Shown piece by piece: positions 36,336-47,323 of a stretch of DNA of 64,000 nucleotides. The stretch lies in contig FJOG01000008.1 of NCBI GenBank assembly GCA_900073065.1, positions 225,631 to 289,630 on the forward strand, read 5' to 3'. The translations under genes and the position numbers were made by a program. The stretch comes from Phialocephala subalpina (lineage: Eukaryota; Ascomycota; Leotiomycetes; Helotiales; Mollisiaceae). A model generated the notes under the pieces. That model was not told the DNA's origin. It saw only the letters and a list, made by a program, of their open reading frames with translations, and searched no databases. How positions within the stretch are numbered: position 1 is the first letter of the stretch; each line of letters opens with the position of its first letter.

Positions 36336-37864
36336 TGTGTGAAGCTGAAGAAAAAAAAAGCGAAAATTTGGGGGCGGGGGGCGACTTATATAGCTGGCTG
36401 ATGCCTGAAAGTCTGGGGCCTTTTTTTGGCTTAGAAGTTTAAACTTAAAAGTGTTGTCGTCACCATGTTTGTTGAAGCAGAAAAGGAAGGAACTGATGTG
36501 AGTTGCTCCTTCTGTTTTGAAAAGGGGCGCCTTCAGCTAAGCGAGTCGAGAGTTCGGGGCCCCATTCTCCGTACCAGAACACCTCAGCCAACTTCAAACG
36601 TGATAATTGCATTCATCCAAAATTAGAGAGTCTCTACTGATGCAGGCAATGTTGTCAGGGCGGTGCTGTTCGAGAAACACGATTTCTAGGTTCTGTGACG
36701 CACGTGACCGTTCTCGGCCCCTTTCCCGATGTGCGAAAAAAAGGCGACCACTGAGCACGTCTGTCATTGTTCTGAAATTGGCGGGGCTTTGGAAATGAGA
36801 ACAGAGAGGAACATCTGATTGAAAGTTCAGGTCTCGTTTGATCGACTTCCTTGCATTGCTCGCCTTTAAATTCTGGCCCTAATGAATGTCCCTGAGTTTC
36901 TGGTACTTTGGTGTCTCGCTTTTCTCAGACACGGGGAGCCAGACGTTCAATTCCAACCTCATAGAGCCCAGCCTGTTCAAGAGCAATGAAAGTTCCAACG
37001 ATAATAGAACTTTATGGACCAAGTTTAGCATGCACTACTGCTCCCTGGCACGGCCGAGTAAAATGCTTTCAGGGCATATTGAAAAATTCAAAGCTGTATG
37101 TTGGGAGGGATATAAAAACAAACATAATAAAGAATTGACAGCGAATTTCAAAATATTAGGTGAAAATTGAGAGGTATATATGACGAATAAAAAGCAGTTA
37201 TATCTTGAACAATGTAGAAATCATAGAGTAGCTCTCCCGAAAGAGCGACGAACAGGCAGCTGGCTGAAGAGGGTGCGCGACGAACCCCCTCTCCGACCTT
37301 TCGCTTGCCCAATGCCTTTTTGGATGCACGGCTCCTTCTGGTGGGAAGATTTTGTTATATACTCAGCGGACTATGATGATGATGCTTAGAGGCGGGGGGA
37401 TTCACCTGCAAAGATATGCGAAGATGAGGCGAAGTAACCGCCTGTATCTAGCTAGGTATGTTCCTTCCCCCTCTGCCCACGTGCGGCTACCTCTCGATCG
37501 CGATCACATTTTTTAGATAAAAGCGAGAATGGGTTTAAATCAAGGAGACGCTTCCACACAATCCCGAAGCCAGTCGGTTCAAAATCTCTCAGCTCTGCCT
37601 GGAGTATCTGGTTCTTCCTTGACCTCCTGCCTGACAAGCTCCGCTCAGCCAGCGCAGCGGAGCGGGGGATTCGAATGTCCAGGCAAAGCTGAGATATTAA
37701 GAATGCCGCTTGGCACCCAATTCACTGCCCCTTAATCAGGGAGAGATTTCTCCTCAAGGTCTCCGTTAGCCACTCGGCGACTCAGCCTCTCAACCCGGCC
37801 CCTCCCCTCCTCCTCGCGCTGCTGCTCTCCCTTATCAAATCACAACATCGACTCAGGCACCAGA
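36336..37864. other. Intergenic region, no supported gene
   Basis: Includes the promoter of the three-exon gene. A short GCTCCGCT...AGCGGAGC hairpin occurs near 37639-37664. No tRNA fold could be assembled, and open frames are short. Confidence 0.4.
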
Positions 37865-39574
37865 CTACCGTTCAAGCTCTGTATTTGGCCCCGGACTCTT
37901 ATCTCTATCCAACCCATCATCCGTAAAAACATACTCCTCCCCAAACATATTCCGAAAACAATTCCTCGTCTGCGCACAAACTCCCGTACTCGTCTTATTC
38001 CCCTCCCCCCAATCCCAAAATTCCAGTTTCCCCGTACCCAATCCTTGTCCTCTCCTATCTTCCTCTTGCTCTGTAGTCGTGGAGTTAGAGATAAGCTCGC
38101 CCTCACAAGCCATCTCCACCATATCGCCCCAAGCAACTTTCTCAACATCAACCCCAAACAACGACAGCGCATTCTCCAAACTCCCCCACTGCCTCTGATC
38201 CCGTACATTATGCAACGCATTCAATTTCGGCGGCCAAGAAGCATGTATAAAAAACGGTGCAGCCTCGCATACCGCATCCTCCTCCCTCCTCCCGGCCTCC
38301 TTCTCTCCCATCTTAGTCTCCGTCGTCGTCGCATTCGTATTTGCCTCCCTCGCAAGATCGCAGGCATGCGCATCCACAGCCGAGAACTGCAACACCGCCA
38401 TCCCATTTCCCCTTTGTCCCAGCGGCTCTGGTGACTTATCGACAGTGTAGAACGATTCGTTCCAAACCAGAGCAGCAGGAACAAATGTATCTTTATCCCC
38501 CTCTCCTGGTCCACCTTGTGATATGAGGTCGTAATACCAATCCCCGTATATATTGTAGTATGAAGCAAGCATGAGCATCTTCCCCTTCTTCCTCCTATTC
38601 ACTAACATCTGCCCCGCTTCGATCGTCGCCCTACTCGAGAGAAGAGAAGGATCAAGGGACGTGATATTCGTAAACAGGGGCGAGAAAGTCGGTTTCCAAA
38701 AATCCTTCCAAAGCACCAACCCACTCTCCTTATAAACCGTCGAATCGAAAAGCGATTCCGGAGGATGAACAGGGAAATCATCCGCATCCAAAAACAACAC
38801 ATCCTCAAATCTCGAAAACAGGATCGCGAGAATCTTGAGTTGATATCCGTGCGGATGGAATTTTCGTCTCGAGCTCGTCAGGTAGGAGGATAGGAGCACG
38901 CATTTCGCGTTCAATTTCGGGAATACGTCTTCGCAGAGCAATTTCTCATACTCCTCATCATTCTGCAAGAATATCTCGACTGGGAGAGTCGATCCAGTAC
39001 GTCGCAACATCAAGAGACTAACAAGCAAGACGGGGAAATATGCGCCGCCGGCCGTAGTAACGATTCCTTGCGTTCCATGTTCGAAATCCAGTTTTAGATC
39101 CGAGAAAGATAGCAAGTCGAGGAATAACGCATGTTGTCTTTTCATCCCCGCCACATCCTCATCGCTCATCTCCAACAAGTTCACGGGATTATATGTCGAA
39201 CCTGCCACCGCCCCAGCCGTCACAGCTTTCGTCCTTAATTTCGCAGGCTCGCATTTCGGTTTCGCACTGTCAAGTAAGGGAGCAAAGTCGTGCCAGAATT
39301 TCGATTTCGGTGTGAACCAGGTGAACTCTGTTACCGCGGGCGGAAGCCTTAGGTTGTCCGTCGAGAGTTTCGGGATTTTCGGTAGGGAGGTGGAGATGGA
39401 AGAGAGGGAGTGGTCGTTGAGGAAATAGCAGTAATTGAAAACCAGCCCAACAAGGACAAAAAAGGCGAAGAAAATGAGGTTTCGCGCATGGCAAGGCTGT
39501 GTTGAAGTGAAGAAATGCATCGCGACGTTAATTGTACAGTACGTGAAAACTGACGTAGGGTTAGAAAAATCCAA
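37865..39574 (-). CDS. GT71-family alpha-mannosyltransferase (MNN1/MNN2 type)
   Basis: A single 569-codon exon. The product is a type II Golgi membrane protein: one membrane segment near residues 33-50 (IFFAFFVLVGLVFNYCYF), a stem, then a GT71 catalytic domain with GIVTTAGGAYFP, LPVEIFLQNDEEYEK, and the metal-binding DxD in VLFLDADDFPV, followed by ESGLVLWKDFW and EAGQMLVNR. Such enzymes add alpha-1,2 or alpha-1,3 mannose to cell-wall mannoproteins using GDP-mannose. Translation may start at the second Met (39520), directly before the basic/hydrophobic anchor, since the first 18 residues look dispensable. The acidic Thr/Glu-rich insert around 420-445 is variable. Family strong, linkage unknown. 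Confidence 0.92.
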   Translation of the reverse strand: MDFSNPTSVFTYCTINVAMHFFTSTQPCHARNLIFFAFFVLVGLVFNYCYFLNDHSLSSISTSLPKIPKLSTDNLRLPPAVTEFTWFTPKSKFWHDFAPLLDSAKPKCEPAKLRTKAVTAGAVAGSTYNPVNLLEMSDEDVAGMKRQHALFLDLLSFSDLKLDFEHGTQGIVTTAGGAYFPVLLVSLLMLRRTGSTLPVEIFLQNDEEYEKLLCEDVFPKLNAKCVLLSSYLTSSRRKFHPHGYQLKILAILFSRFEDVLFLDADDFPVHPPESLFDSTVYKESGLVLWKDFWKPTFSPLFTNITSLDPSLLSSRATIEAGQMLVNRRKKGKMLMLASYYNIYGDWYYDLISQGGPGEGDKDTFVPAALVWNESFYTVDKSPEPLGQRGNGMAVLQFSAVDAHACDLAREANTNATTTETKMGEKEAGRREEDAVCEAAPFFIHASWPPKLNALHNVRDQRQWGSLENALSLFGVDVEKVAWGDMVEMACEGELISNSTTTEQEEDRRGQGLGTGKLEFWDWGEGNKTSTGVCAQTRNCFRNMFGEEYVFTDDGLDRDKSPGPNTELER

Positions 39575-40690
39575 AAACTTTCAACAGAAATTCATATTGT
39601 ACAATCGTCCTCATGGATGAGGCTGCAAGACAAAAAAAAGAGAAGGAAGGAAGGAACATTCCACAGGAAAAAATGACTTCATATCTCCCAAGGCCAGATG
39701 CGCGCCGCCCCGCGTCCACTTCGGAATGCCCTCCATATCAAAAGGGGAGGCTGACACGCGTTCGTGGCTTGCCGGCCCCGCCAATACACGACGGTGCCAA
39801 CGTCATCCTATCACCACTCAAGCGCAAATGAGGCTGAGGATTAAGCTTTGGTTTGATCGTCCGATATCCACTTGAGAATGTTGCGATGAACCATTTTTAG
39901 ACTTGGGGGTCATGCTTGGAGGGGGGTTTTTTTTGGAAAGGAAGATGCTAGAGGGAAGAAACGAAATTTGGAGAAGGAGTTTGAGCAAGCTGACTTGAAA
40001 ATGGATATCTGCCTAAGGGTTAAGGTTAGAACGTTCGCAAAGTGCCAGAAGCTCAGACACCACCTAAACAGCTGATCGAAGGCAGATTCTGGCTCCACAA
40101 ATCGTAGTTCAAATCGAGCGTAAATTCCTGAATTCCTGCGGCGACCTCTGGCAGGTCTTGCACGCCTGCAGCGATGCCCACGCGCAGTTGAACGCGCCCG
40201 CCTCAATTCAACGTCCTCTCCAACTCAACAAACAACTTCGCATGCGTATCGACTCGACGGCTCAATACTTAACAAGAACCTCTTCCCTTCAGGGCCCTCA
40301 AGTGCGTTCAGAGCAGAATGCATCGATCCACCGTACCCGCTAACAGAGTGCCTCGTTCTCTGCGTGGGATTCAAGCATTTTAAGCCTTATCGTTCGCTCT
40401 CGCTGTAGCCATCCATTCTGCCGTTTCCCCTCGCATCCAGTGCTGTCCCCCTTTCAACAGAGCAGCCGGAGAGCACCCCAAGGTGTCCTATTCCACAACT
40501 CATATATCTACCGATTGTAGGATCGATTTCGCAGTCGTGTGTCGGGTGGGTTTTAAACTTTTCCATTGCCGCTTGTGGGAGGAAGGGTTCAGGAGCCTCA
40601 TTGCAACCCGTAGCCCCAACCCGCGAACAATGGTGACTCTTTTTGGACGGCGCACCATAGCGGCCAGAGTGGACAGTGCCCAATTTTCGC
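39575..40690. other. Intergenic / promoter side of the GT71 gene
   Basis: Mixed composition; short frames only. No supported gene or RNA. Confidence 0.4.
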
Positions 40691-41880
40691 GAATAATATA
40701 TTTAAGCTCTATTTTTTGCCTCAAATATATACATAATTAATTATTAAATTGGTAAAGTATTTATATAATCTTTATAAACTATTTTATAATTCATAAAAAA
40801 TGAATTTTAAATTTTTTTCAATAAAATAATATTATAATATATTATTTAAAAATTAAATATAAAATACGAATAAAAATTATTACGATTATATAGCACGTGA
40901 CCTCATACTCTCTATATAATATCTTTATAGCCGAGGTTTCCTTGATACCAATTATTAATATTATTATTACTTTAATTAATCGTAATTTCTATTATAAAAA
41001 CGTATAAATTATATAATAATATTAGAATTATACTTTATAATTTATTATTATTATTTTATAATACTTTATAATATTTATAATATTTAAAAAAAAAATTTAT
41101 TAAATTTTAATATTTTAATATTCGAATAAATTATAATATATTTATTAAATACGTATTTTAATTTCATTTTAAAAAAGTATATATATTAAATTTTAATAAA
41201 ATATATATTATTTATTTTAATTATTATATTATATATTTTATTAATTTTAAAAATATTTATTAGAAAAATATTTATAATTTCTAATTAATTATTTTAATAA
41301 AATTTAAATATTTATTTTAGAATTAATTTCATTATAATATTTATTTTAAAAGAAAATAAAAAAATATATATAATAAATAATATTTCGTAATATAATATTA
41401 ATTTTTTTTATTACGATAATAAAACGCAAATAAATAAAAAAATATATATTAAAAATTTAATTCTAATTAAAAATTTAAAAAATTTAAAAAATCAAAAATT
41501 ATTATAAATTATATAAGTTATATAATTTATTATTTTAATTATAAAGTTTTTATATAATGAAAACTTTATTTATTATAAGTATTTTATTAGTTTTTTATAT
41601 TTATAAATTAATTAAAAAATTTAATTATAAAAAAAATTAAATAAAAAAATAAAAATAAATAAAAACGTGAATATAAAGGATATTCTAATTACCTAATAAA
41701 TTATTTTTTTATTTGGAATATTTGGAAAAATTTTGGTTTTTAGATTATATTATTATATAAATTTACTTTTTATAAAATTAGAATAAAATCAAAAATTATT
41801 TCTAATTTAGAGTTTCAAAAGTTATTCTAAATTTATAACGCGTTAGAATCCAGAACCCTAATTAAAAGAGTATGCATTAA
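40691..41880. repeat. AT-rich island, probable RIP remnant
   Basis: About 1.2 kb nearly pure A+T. Its right side ends in G tracts (41905-41911 and 41956-41968). Element type not recognisable. Confidence 0.75.
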
Positions 41881-42104
41881 AAGAGCGTGCTTTTTTTTCT
41901 CCGAGGGGGGGTATATTATCCCCGCCCTTTGAATGAACGTTAAATTATACTTTTTGGGGGGTTGGGGGCGCAAAGGGCTTGCTTTGAGTGGTATCACCTC
42001 ACCTCACCTCTCACCTCACATCACACCGGCTCCTCATCGATGCTATTGCAATTGTGTACTTTGTCCATCTGGGGGTAGTAGATGAGGGGCAAAGCGAGCA
42101 TACA

Positions 42105-42598
42105 GAGGTGCCAGGGCTAAAGAAGTGCTCACCGCTNNNNNNNNNNNNNNNNNNNNNNNNNNNNNNNNNNNNNNNNNNNNNNNNNNNNNNNNNNNNNNNN
42201 NNNNNNNNNNNNNNNNNNNNNNNNNNNNNNNNNNNNNNNNNNNNNNNNNNNNNNNNNNNNNNNNNNNNNNNNNNNNNNNNNNNNNNNNNNNNNNNNNNNN
42301 NNNNNNNNNNNNNNNNNNNNNNNNNNNNNNNNNNNNNNNNNNNNNNNNNNNNNNNNNNNNNNNNNNNNNNNNNNNNNNNNNNNNNNNNNNNNNNNNNNNN
42401 NNNNNNNNNNNNNNNNNNNNNNNNNNNNNNNNNNNNNNNNNNNNNNNNNNNNNNNNNNNNNNNNNNNNNNNNNNNNNNNNNNNNNNNNNNNNNNNNNNNN
42501 NNNNNNNNNNNNNNNNNNNNNNNNNNNNNNNNNNNNNNNNNNNNNNNNNNNNNNNNNNNNNNNNNAGGCGGTGAGCACTTCTTTAGCCCTGGCACCTC
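42105..42598. repeat. Inverted repeat enclosing an assembly gap
   Basis: Left arm 42105-42136 (starts GAGGTGCCAGGGCTAAAG) and right arm 42566-42598 are reverse complements over about 32 bp, apart from one base at the inner edge, and the 429-bp run of N (42137-42565) lies exactly between them. Either these are terminal inverted repeats of a small element, or the assembly collapsed a foldback structure. The symmetry also extends outward with a mismatch (TACA/TACG), so no clean target duplication can be defined. Confidence 0.75.
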
Positions 42599-42670
42599 CG
42601 TAGTCGCGAGCTACGGGGATGGCTACGGGGACCACACCACAGAGCCGAAGCGATGGGGCGGAAAGCGTGC

Positions 42671-42842
42671 GTGTCGAGGCGCAAATTTCGAGCAAAACGT
42701 TCTCACTTTTTGCAGGCTCAGATGCTGTATGTTCTACAGGCCAACATCTGGAAACCGTGTCGAGGCGCAAATTTCGAGCAAAACGTTCTCATTTTTTGCA
42801 GGCTCAGGTGCTGCATGTTCTGCAGGCCAACATCTGGAAACC
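42671..42842 (+). repeat. 86-bp tandem duplication
   Basis: Two adjacent 86-bp units (42671-42756 and 42757-42842), each beginning GTGTCGAGGCGCAAATTT. They differ at about four positions, all transitions (C/T or A/G). A short partial third unit follows. Any open frame here simply repeats the same peptide and is not taken as a gene. Confidence 0.9.
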
Positions 42843-43496
42843 AGTGTCGCAACCAATTTCAACGTCCCGCATTTCTCCACTGCCACCCACCATCGATTGG
42901 CTTTTGATGCTGCACATTTCTGCTTCTCCGTAGAAGGTCCTGGTTGGCCTGCTTTTGGCCGCCTTTCAGAAGAACGAACTCGACTCGAATGTACAAGCCA
43001 GCCTCTCTCTCAGCCCGCCTTCCCGTAAATGCCTTTGGATGACCTTACCTCAGCCCTCCCCAGCGGCTCGCGATCTCAGGGAGCCTTCATTTCCTTCTGG
43101 CCTCTTACATTCCTTGAGAACTAGGCAGCTTTGACCAATGAATCTTAGGAATGATAAGGCAATTGAGAGGCTTTAATTACACTTACTAGGAACATAGCAT
43201 TGGAGGCTTTCCAGGTGCAATTGGTCACAACTCACTCGGTGTGATTCCGAGGTCCTTCAGCTTCTCAGCCCTATGGCAGAACGACTTTAAGCGACGGCTT
43301 TTTAAGGGAAGTCACGTCACGGGATATCCTTCTTTGGACGATATATCTTCTCTTATTTCTAGCTGTGGTCGTGAAAAATATTATTGGTAGTTTATTGGAC
43401 TTGGAGTGTGGTCAACATGATCGTGGATTCATTATGTCAATCAATGGTTTCTTGATGGTATCGGAAACACTCGGCTCGCCAACTGTATGGAAAGGA
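42843..43496. other. Intergenic, no supported gene
   Basis: No gene recognised. A plus-strand open frame begins at 43365 but runs through the inverted repeat that follows. Confidence 0.4.
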
Positions 43497-43698
43497 GTTG
43501 CCATAATTGATGCAACCGACAAAATTTTTCGTTCCTTTGCAGCTACAAGTTCTAGCTTAAAATCTACGAAAATGATACTCAAATGTAGCTATGTTTCAGT
43601 TCATTTATTATCTGAAACTTTTTCGTTCAAAATATATCACTTTGTTGTGGTTTACAAGGTCTCGAGGACCCTTGTCGGTTGCATCAATTTATGGCAAC
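43497..43698. repeat. Inverted repeat with 26-bp arms
   Basis: Left arm 43497-43522 (GTTGCCATAATTGATGCAAC...) and right arm 43672-43698 are reverse complements except for one extra A/T in the right arm. The 150-bp spacer is AT-leaning. A frame of about 150 codons (43365-43823) crosses it, but its composition is poor for a protein. A small foldback element is the likeliest reading. Confidence 0.65.
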
Positions 43699-44010
43699 TA
43701 GCGGCTCGCATACTGTACGAGATTCTCGGAAAGCACTCGAATTTCATATGCAGGTCTTTACGGGCACGTCGATCGAGTCCCCAGATCGGCAGTGCTTGTG
43801 GCTTGCACTTTTTGTATTTCTAATGAGTTATCTGTTGCTAGGCTTCTGACATGAAGAGGAATAAAAAGCGAGGTGTTCCTCGCATTCTTCTATACAATCA
43901 GCCAACAGATCCGGCCCGCCAGCCCTAGCATTATTTCCCCTAGGCTAAAACAAACACAGTCTCTGGTACTTGCAACTTAGTTGTAGCGGGGTCAGTGATC
44001 AAAATATATC

Positions 44011-45687
44011 ATGCGTCACGATAGTAGCCTGTCCAATCCCGTGACAAGCCCATACCGACGACACTCAACAAGCCCACTCCGGCCCCCGAGGGAAACCTGG
44101 AATTCTCATAAGATAGAAATCTATCAGGTCTATATAGAGGAGAACAAGACCCTGCAACAGACTATTGAGATACTGGAGCCAAAGCTCGGCCTTAAGGCAA
44201 AGTGAATTAGCCCCTACTTTTCTTGAAGAGGCTTGATAGACTGACTGACCACTATCATTAGGGAAAGAACATGGAAAACAAAGCTTAAGGAGTGGGGATT
44301 CGTCAAGAACTTGTCTACAGAACAGAAGATGATTATCGGGTCCATAGTTAAGCACCGGGAAGTGGTCGAGGGAAAAGAGACCGTCTTCTTTCACAACGGC
44401 ACTCAGATAACGACAGAGCGGATTGAGACATTCAAGAGGATGAACGATGCTAGAGGAAGAGAACTGGTATCAGCTATTGCTGGTGAGTAGCCATGGAGAC
44501 TCCCCGGGCTGTTCTAGGGACGTATGCTAACATTTCCGATAGAGATTCCTGACGGTGTGACATACCATACTCCATTGGGCGAACACTTCAATAGCTCAGC
44601 CGGAGGACACGAAGATGAAAGTCTCTCCGTGGCAGGGGACCAACCCAGCGAAGTAGCACCCCTGGGCGATGATGGTTTCTCTCTCCTTAGACATGCGCTC
44701 CATTCGATGTCTGAAGTTCGCAGCACCATTTCCCCAACAAGCCATGTTAGTCTGGGAACCTGGGATGAGCACGGGTCATTAGTCTTGAACACCCTTGGCT
44801 TTGATGAACTCCTCAATAACTTTTGTACGGAGACATATCACACAATACACCGGGATCCTGTACAACAAAGCGTATGGAAGGACAACGTCCCTCAAATTGC
44901 CCGATCATTTGATTTCGTCATGCACAGCTTACTCGCGTTGTCGGCCCTCCACTTGTCCTATCTTTATCCGCAGGAGGAGTCGTATGCATTGCGAGCCCTT
45001 CTGCACCACCAACTCAGCATTCACTTGGCTGGGAAGGTCTTACCCCGAATAACCAATGAAAACTGCTCCGCGCTCTACATATTCTCTGTGCTTCTTGCTC
45101 TTTATGTCATAGCACGGCCTCGAAAACCAGAAGATCTTCTGCTCGTGGGAGAAATGGGGATAGCTCCCTGGCTTATGATGTTCCGAGGAACTCGCGCTAT
45201 CACTGACAATTCGTGGGAATCACTCATTTCTGGACCTCTGGCACCCATGATCAAGGGCGGCATGCAAAGAGTTGAACTGCGGAATTCAGCCAACAACTCG
45301 CTCTCGATAGGGGAAGAACAACTTATGGTGCTTCAAGGCCTCATTACCAAGACCACAGCAGACACCAGACTTTTGCGAATATACACCGAAGCTGTCGAGG
45401 AGCTTCGGAAATCATTCATGGCCTTTGGCCTCGACCAGTACAACCACGGCACCACAGATGCCTTCATTTGGGTCCATTGTCTTTCTGACGAGTATTTACT
45501 TCTTTTACGAGGACAGACACAAGATTCACTCTGCATCCTTGCATTCTTCAGTGTACTCCTTCACAAGATGAAGGCGAAATGGTGGTGTGAGGGCTGGAGT
45601 ACCCACCTAATGACCCAGATTAATCGTTTGCTGGACGAGGCACATCGTCGGTGGATATGGTGGCCTTTCAAAGAAGTGTTCGAGTAG
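44011..45687 (+). CDS. Clr5-domain transcription factor with fungal MHR-like C-terminus
   Basis: Exons 44011-44201, 44262-44482 and 44543-45687 (donors GTGAAT and GTGAGT; TGACTGAC and GCTAAC branch regions) give 518 residues. Residues about 28-80 form a Clr5 domain: W..HK.EIYQVYIEENKTL, then a spliced RTWKTKLKEWGFVKN. From about 200 onward the protein matches the regulatory region of fungal zinc-cluster factors of the Upc2 type (DELLNNFCTETYHTI, HSLLALSALHLSYLYP, ENCSALYIFSVLLALYVIA, ending in HRRWIWWPF). No Zn2Cys6 cluster is present; the Clr5 domain takes its place. Presumably nuclear; target genes unknown. Confidence 0.85.
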
Positions 45688-45861
45688 GATGTAGGAGGTG
45701 TTGTTTAAAGCCAACGATTAATGGTAATGTGGGGACCACTGGAGGCACGGTGAAGTAAGGTGTGTTGCACGAGTCCAACGCGCTTTGATGGTTTAGCCAA
45801 CCTACGTTCTCCGGCACAGCTGTCCAAAGGTACGGCTAGAACCGTAGCATGAATCAATCAA

Positions 45862-46285
45862 TCAATTAGCTGAATCCTCTCTTGCCACAAAGTGTTTGAT
45901 TTCGGGAATATTGGGGATATTGAAGGCAACTGAGAAATCCTCGCGCTTAATCCCTACTCTGGTCAGTAGCTTCCTAATATCCAGATGTGCTTTTGCTCTT
46001 AATAAGTACTCGTGACAAAAGAGAAGGACTTACCCTTTGAAGCCTTGTCGATCTCCTCCAAGTCGGTTCAATGCCTTCTCTCTCCCTTCGCCGTAATGGA
46101 GCGGTACGTAAACATCGAAAATGCCGATCAGCGAGTATACCTTATCTTCTTGGCAGGTGGTTTGACGACTTTCTGCTTATAATATTCGCTTAGTAACGTT
46201 GAAATCAAATAACGGGCTTCCTCGAAGGGCTTTGATAGGAACTCCCATTATCTCGCAAATATATCGTTCTAAGGATACTCTACAG
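45862..46285 (-). pseudogene. HET-NLR gene remnant
   Basis: Minus-strand sequence from about 46285 reads RVSLERYICEIMGVPIKALRG, then FDFNVTKRIL, a TAA stop where Trp is usual, AESRQTTCQEDKVYSLIGIF and HYGEGREKALNRL. This is the C-terminal half of a HET domain. After a likely intron (GTAAGT donor at about 46035; TACTGACCAG acceptor at about 45957) it continues REDFSVAFNIPNIPEIKHFVARE and stops at 45862. FVARE-type motifs mark the link between an N-terminal effector and the P-loop NTPase in fungal NLR proteins; the NTPase and repeats are absent here. It is a truncated relic, mutated by transitions. Confidence 0.75.
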
Positions 46286-46289
46286 GCAT

Positions 46290-47323
46290 CGAAACAACAC
46301 TTGGATGCGGACCGCATGGCTCAAATCCTGCGCGTTCAAGAACTAGAGTCTCCAATCCGGAATATCAACAGAGAGGCCCAGGACGCACAAGGCTTTCTTC
46401 TAGACGCTGGACAACTCAACATCTCCATAGATTACCAGTGTGAGAAATTGAGTAGTACTCAATAGCAAACTGAGTGCTACTCAACTCAACTCAACCAAAA
46501 TCTTATGCTACTCTACTCAACTCAATAGCTAATGAGTAGTATTGAGTAGACTATTGAGTAGAATCACGTGGTTTCAAACTATAATGCCTAATTGGCTAAA
46601 AAGGGAAAAACTACAATATCACGGAGCTAGGGCTCAATGGTTAAGGTTAAAGAGGTCCTATTAAGATAGTTCTAAGCTAGAGAGGTTAGGAGAGCTAAAT
46701 CCGAGGCTATATACACTATGCATAGTCACGTGGTGCGGCAAGTGTTCGACTAGCGCTATAATAGGTAAAAAGGGAAAAAGATCTTAAAAATTTGTTTTAT
46801 ATTAAAGAAAAGTAGTTTTTGTTGTTTGCTTTAATTTAAACTACAAATTACATTAGGTTTTAATATTTAGATTAAAAATTTTATCTTCTCATTAAGAATA
46901 TTTTATTCTATATAATTTTATATGTGACGGTCACGTGTCTACTCAATAGTATTGAGTAGTTACTCACTACTCAATTCAATAGCTTAGTCATAGCACTGCT
47001 ACTCATACTCAACTCAATACTACTCAATAACTACTTAAGTAGTTGAGTATTTTTTTTCTCACACTGTAGATTACCTCTCAACTCGAGCTGGCATACTGAA
47101 GCGGCAACTGCTGGAATTGAAGCAAAACCTTGATGGGCTGAAGGTAGCTTTGGAGGAATCAAAAGACTCCTCGTTGTTCAAGGCGAAGAGAAGTAAGAAC
47201 CTGGGTATATCTAAAGAAGGACGAGATCACACGACGTTGTTACTGATTGTAACGTCTCAGGAGGTAAACAATCTGATCACCGAGGTTCAGCAAAAGCATA
47301 ATATCCTACAACTTAGATATTAA
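46290..47323 (+). pseudogene. Helical protein fragment split by a MITE
   Basis: The plus-strand frame before the MITE (to 46435, ending NISIDY) continues in the same frame after it (from 47075, LSTRAGILKRQLLELKQNLD) to a stop at 47323 if the element and one copy of the 8-bp duplication are removed. The encoded peptide is rich in helix-forming, heptad-like residues (ALEESKDSSLFKAKRSK, SQEVNNLITEVQQKHN). The formal ATG at 46199 overlaps the HET remnant on the other strand, so the true start is uncertain. Family not recognised; helical N-terminal regions of fungal NLRs look similar, but this is only a guess. Confidence 0.5.
46436..47066. mobile_element. hAT-like MITE, 631 bp, with 8-bp TSD
   Basis: Terminal inverted repeats CAGTGTGAGAAA / TTTCTCACACTG are perfect. 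The element is flanked by identical 8-bp copies of TAGATTAC (46428-46435 and 47067-47074), the target-site length of hAT transposons. Subterminal regions are packed with short repeats of CTACTCAA/TTGAGTAG in both orientations, another hAT trait where transposase binds. The interior is AT-rich with no open frame, so it is non-autonomous. The perfect target duplication and TIRs point to a fairly recent insertion. It interrupts the coding-like frame at 46290-47323. Confidence 0.95.

Noticed and set aside
37575..37680. Possible tRNA-like T-loop words (GGTTCAAAAT, GATTCGAATG)
   Set aside because: No acceptor stem, D arm or anticodon arm could be assembled around them.
41988..43028. Long open frame spanning the second gap and the 86-bp repeat
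   Set aside because: Most of it is N; the rest is repeat-encoded peptide without protein features.
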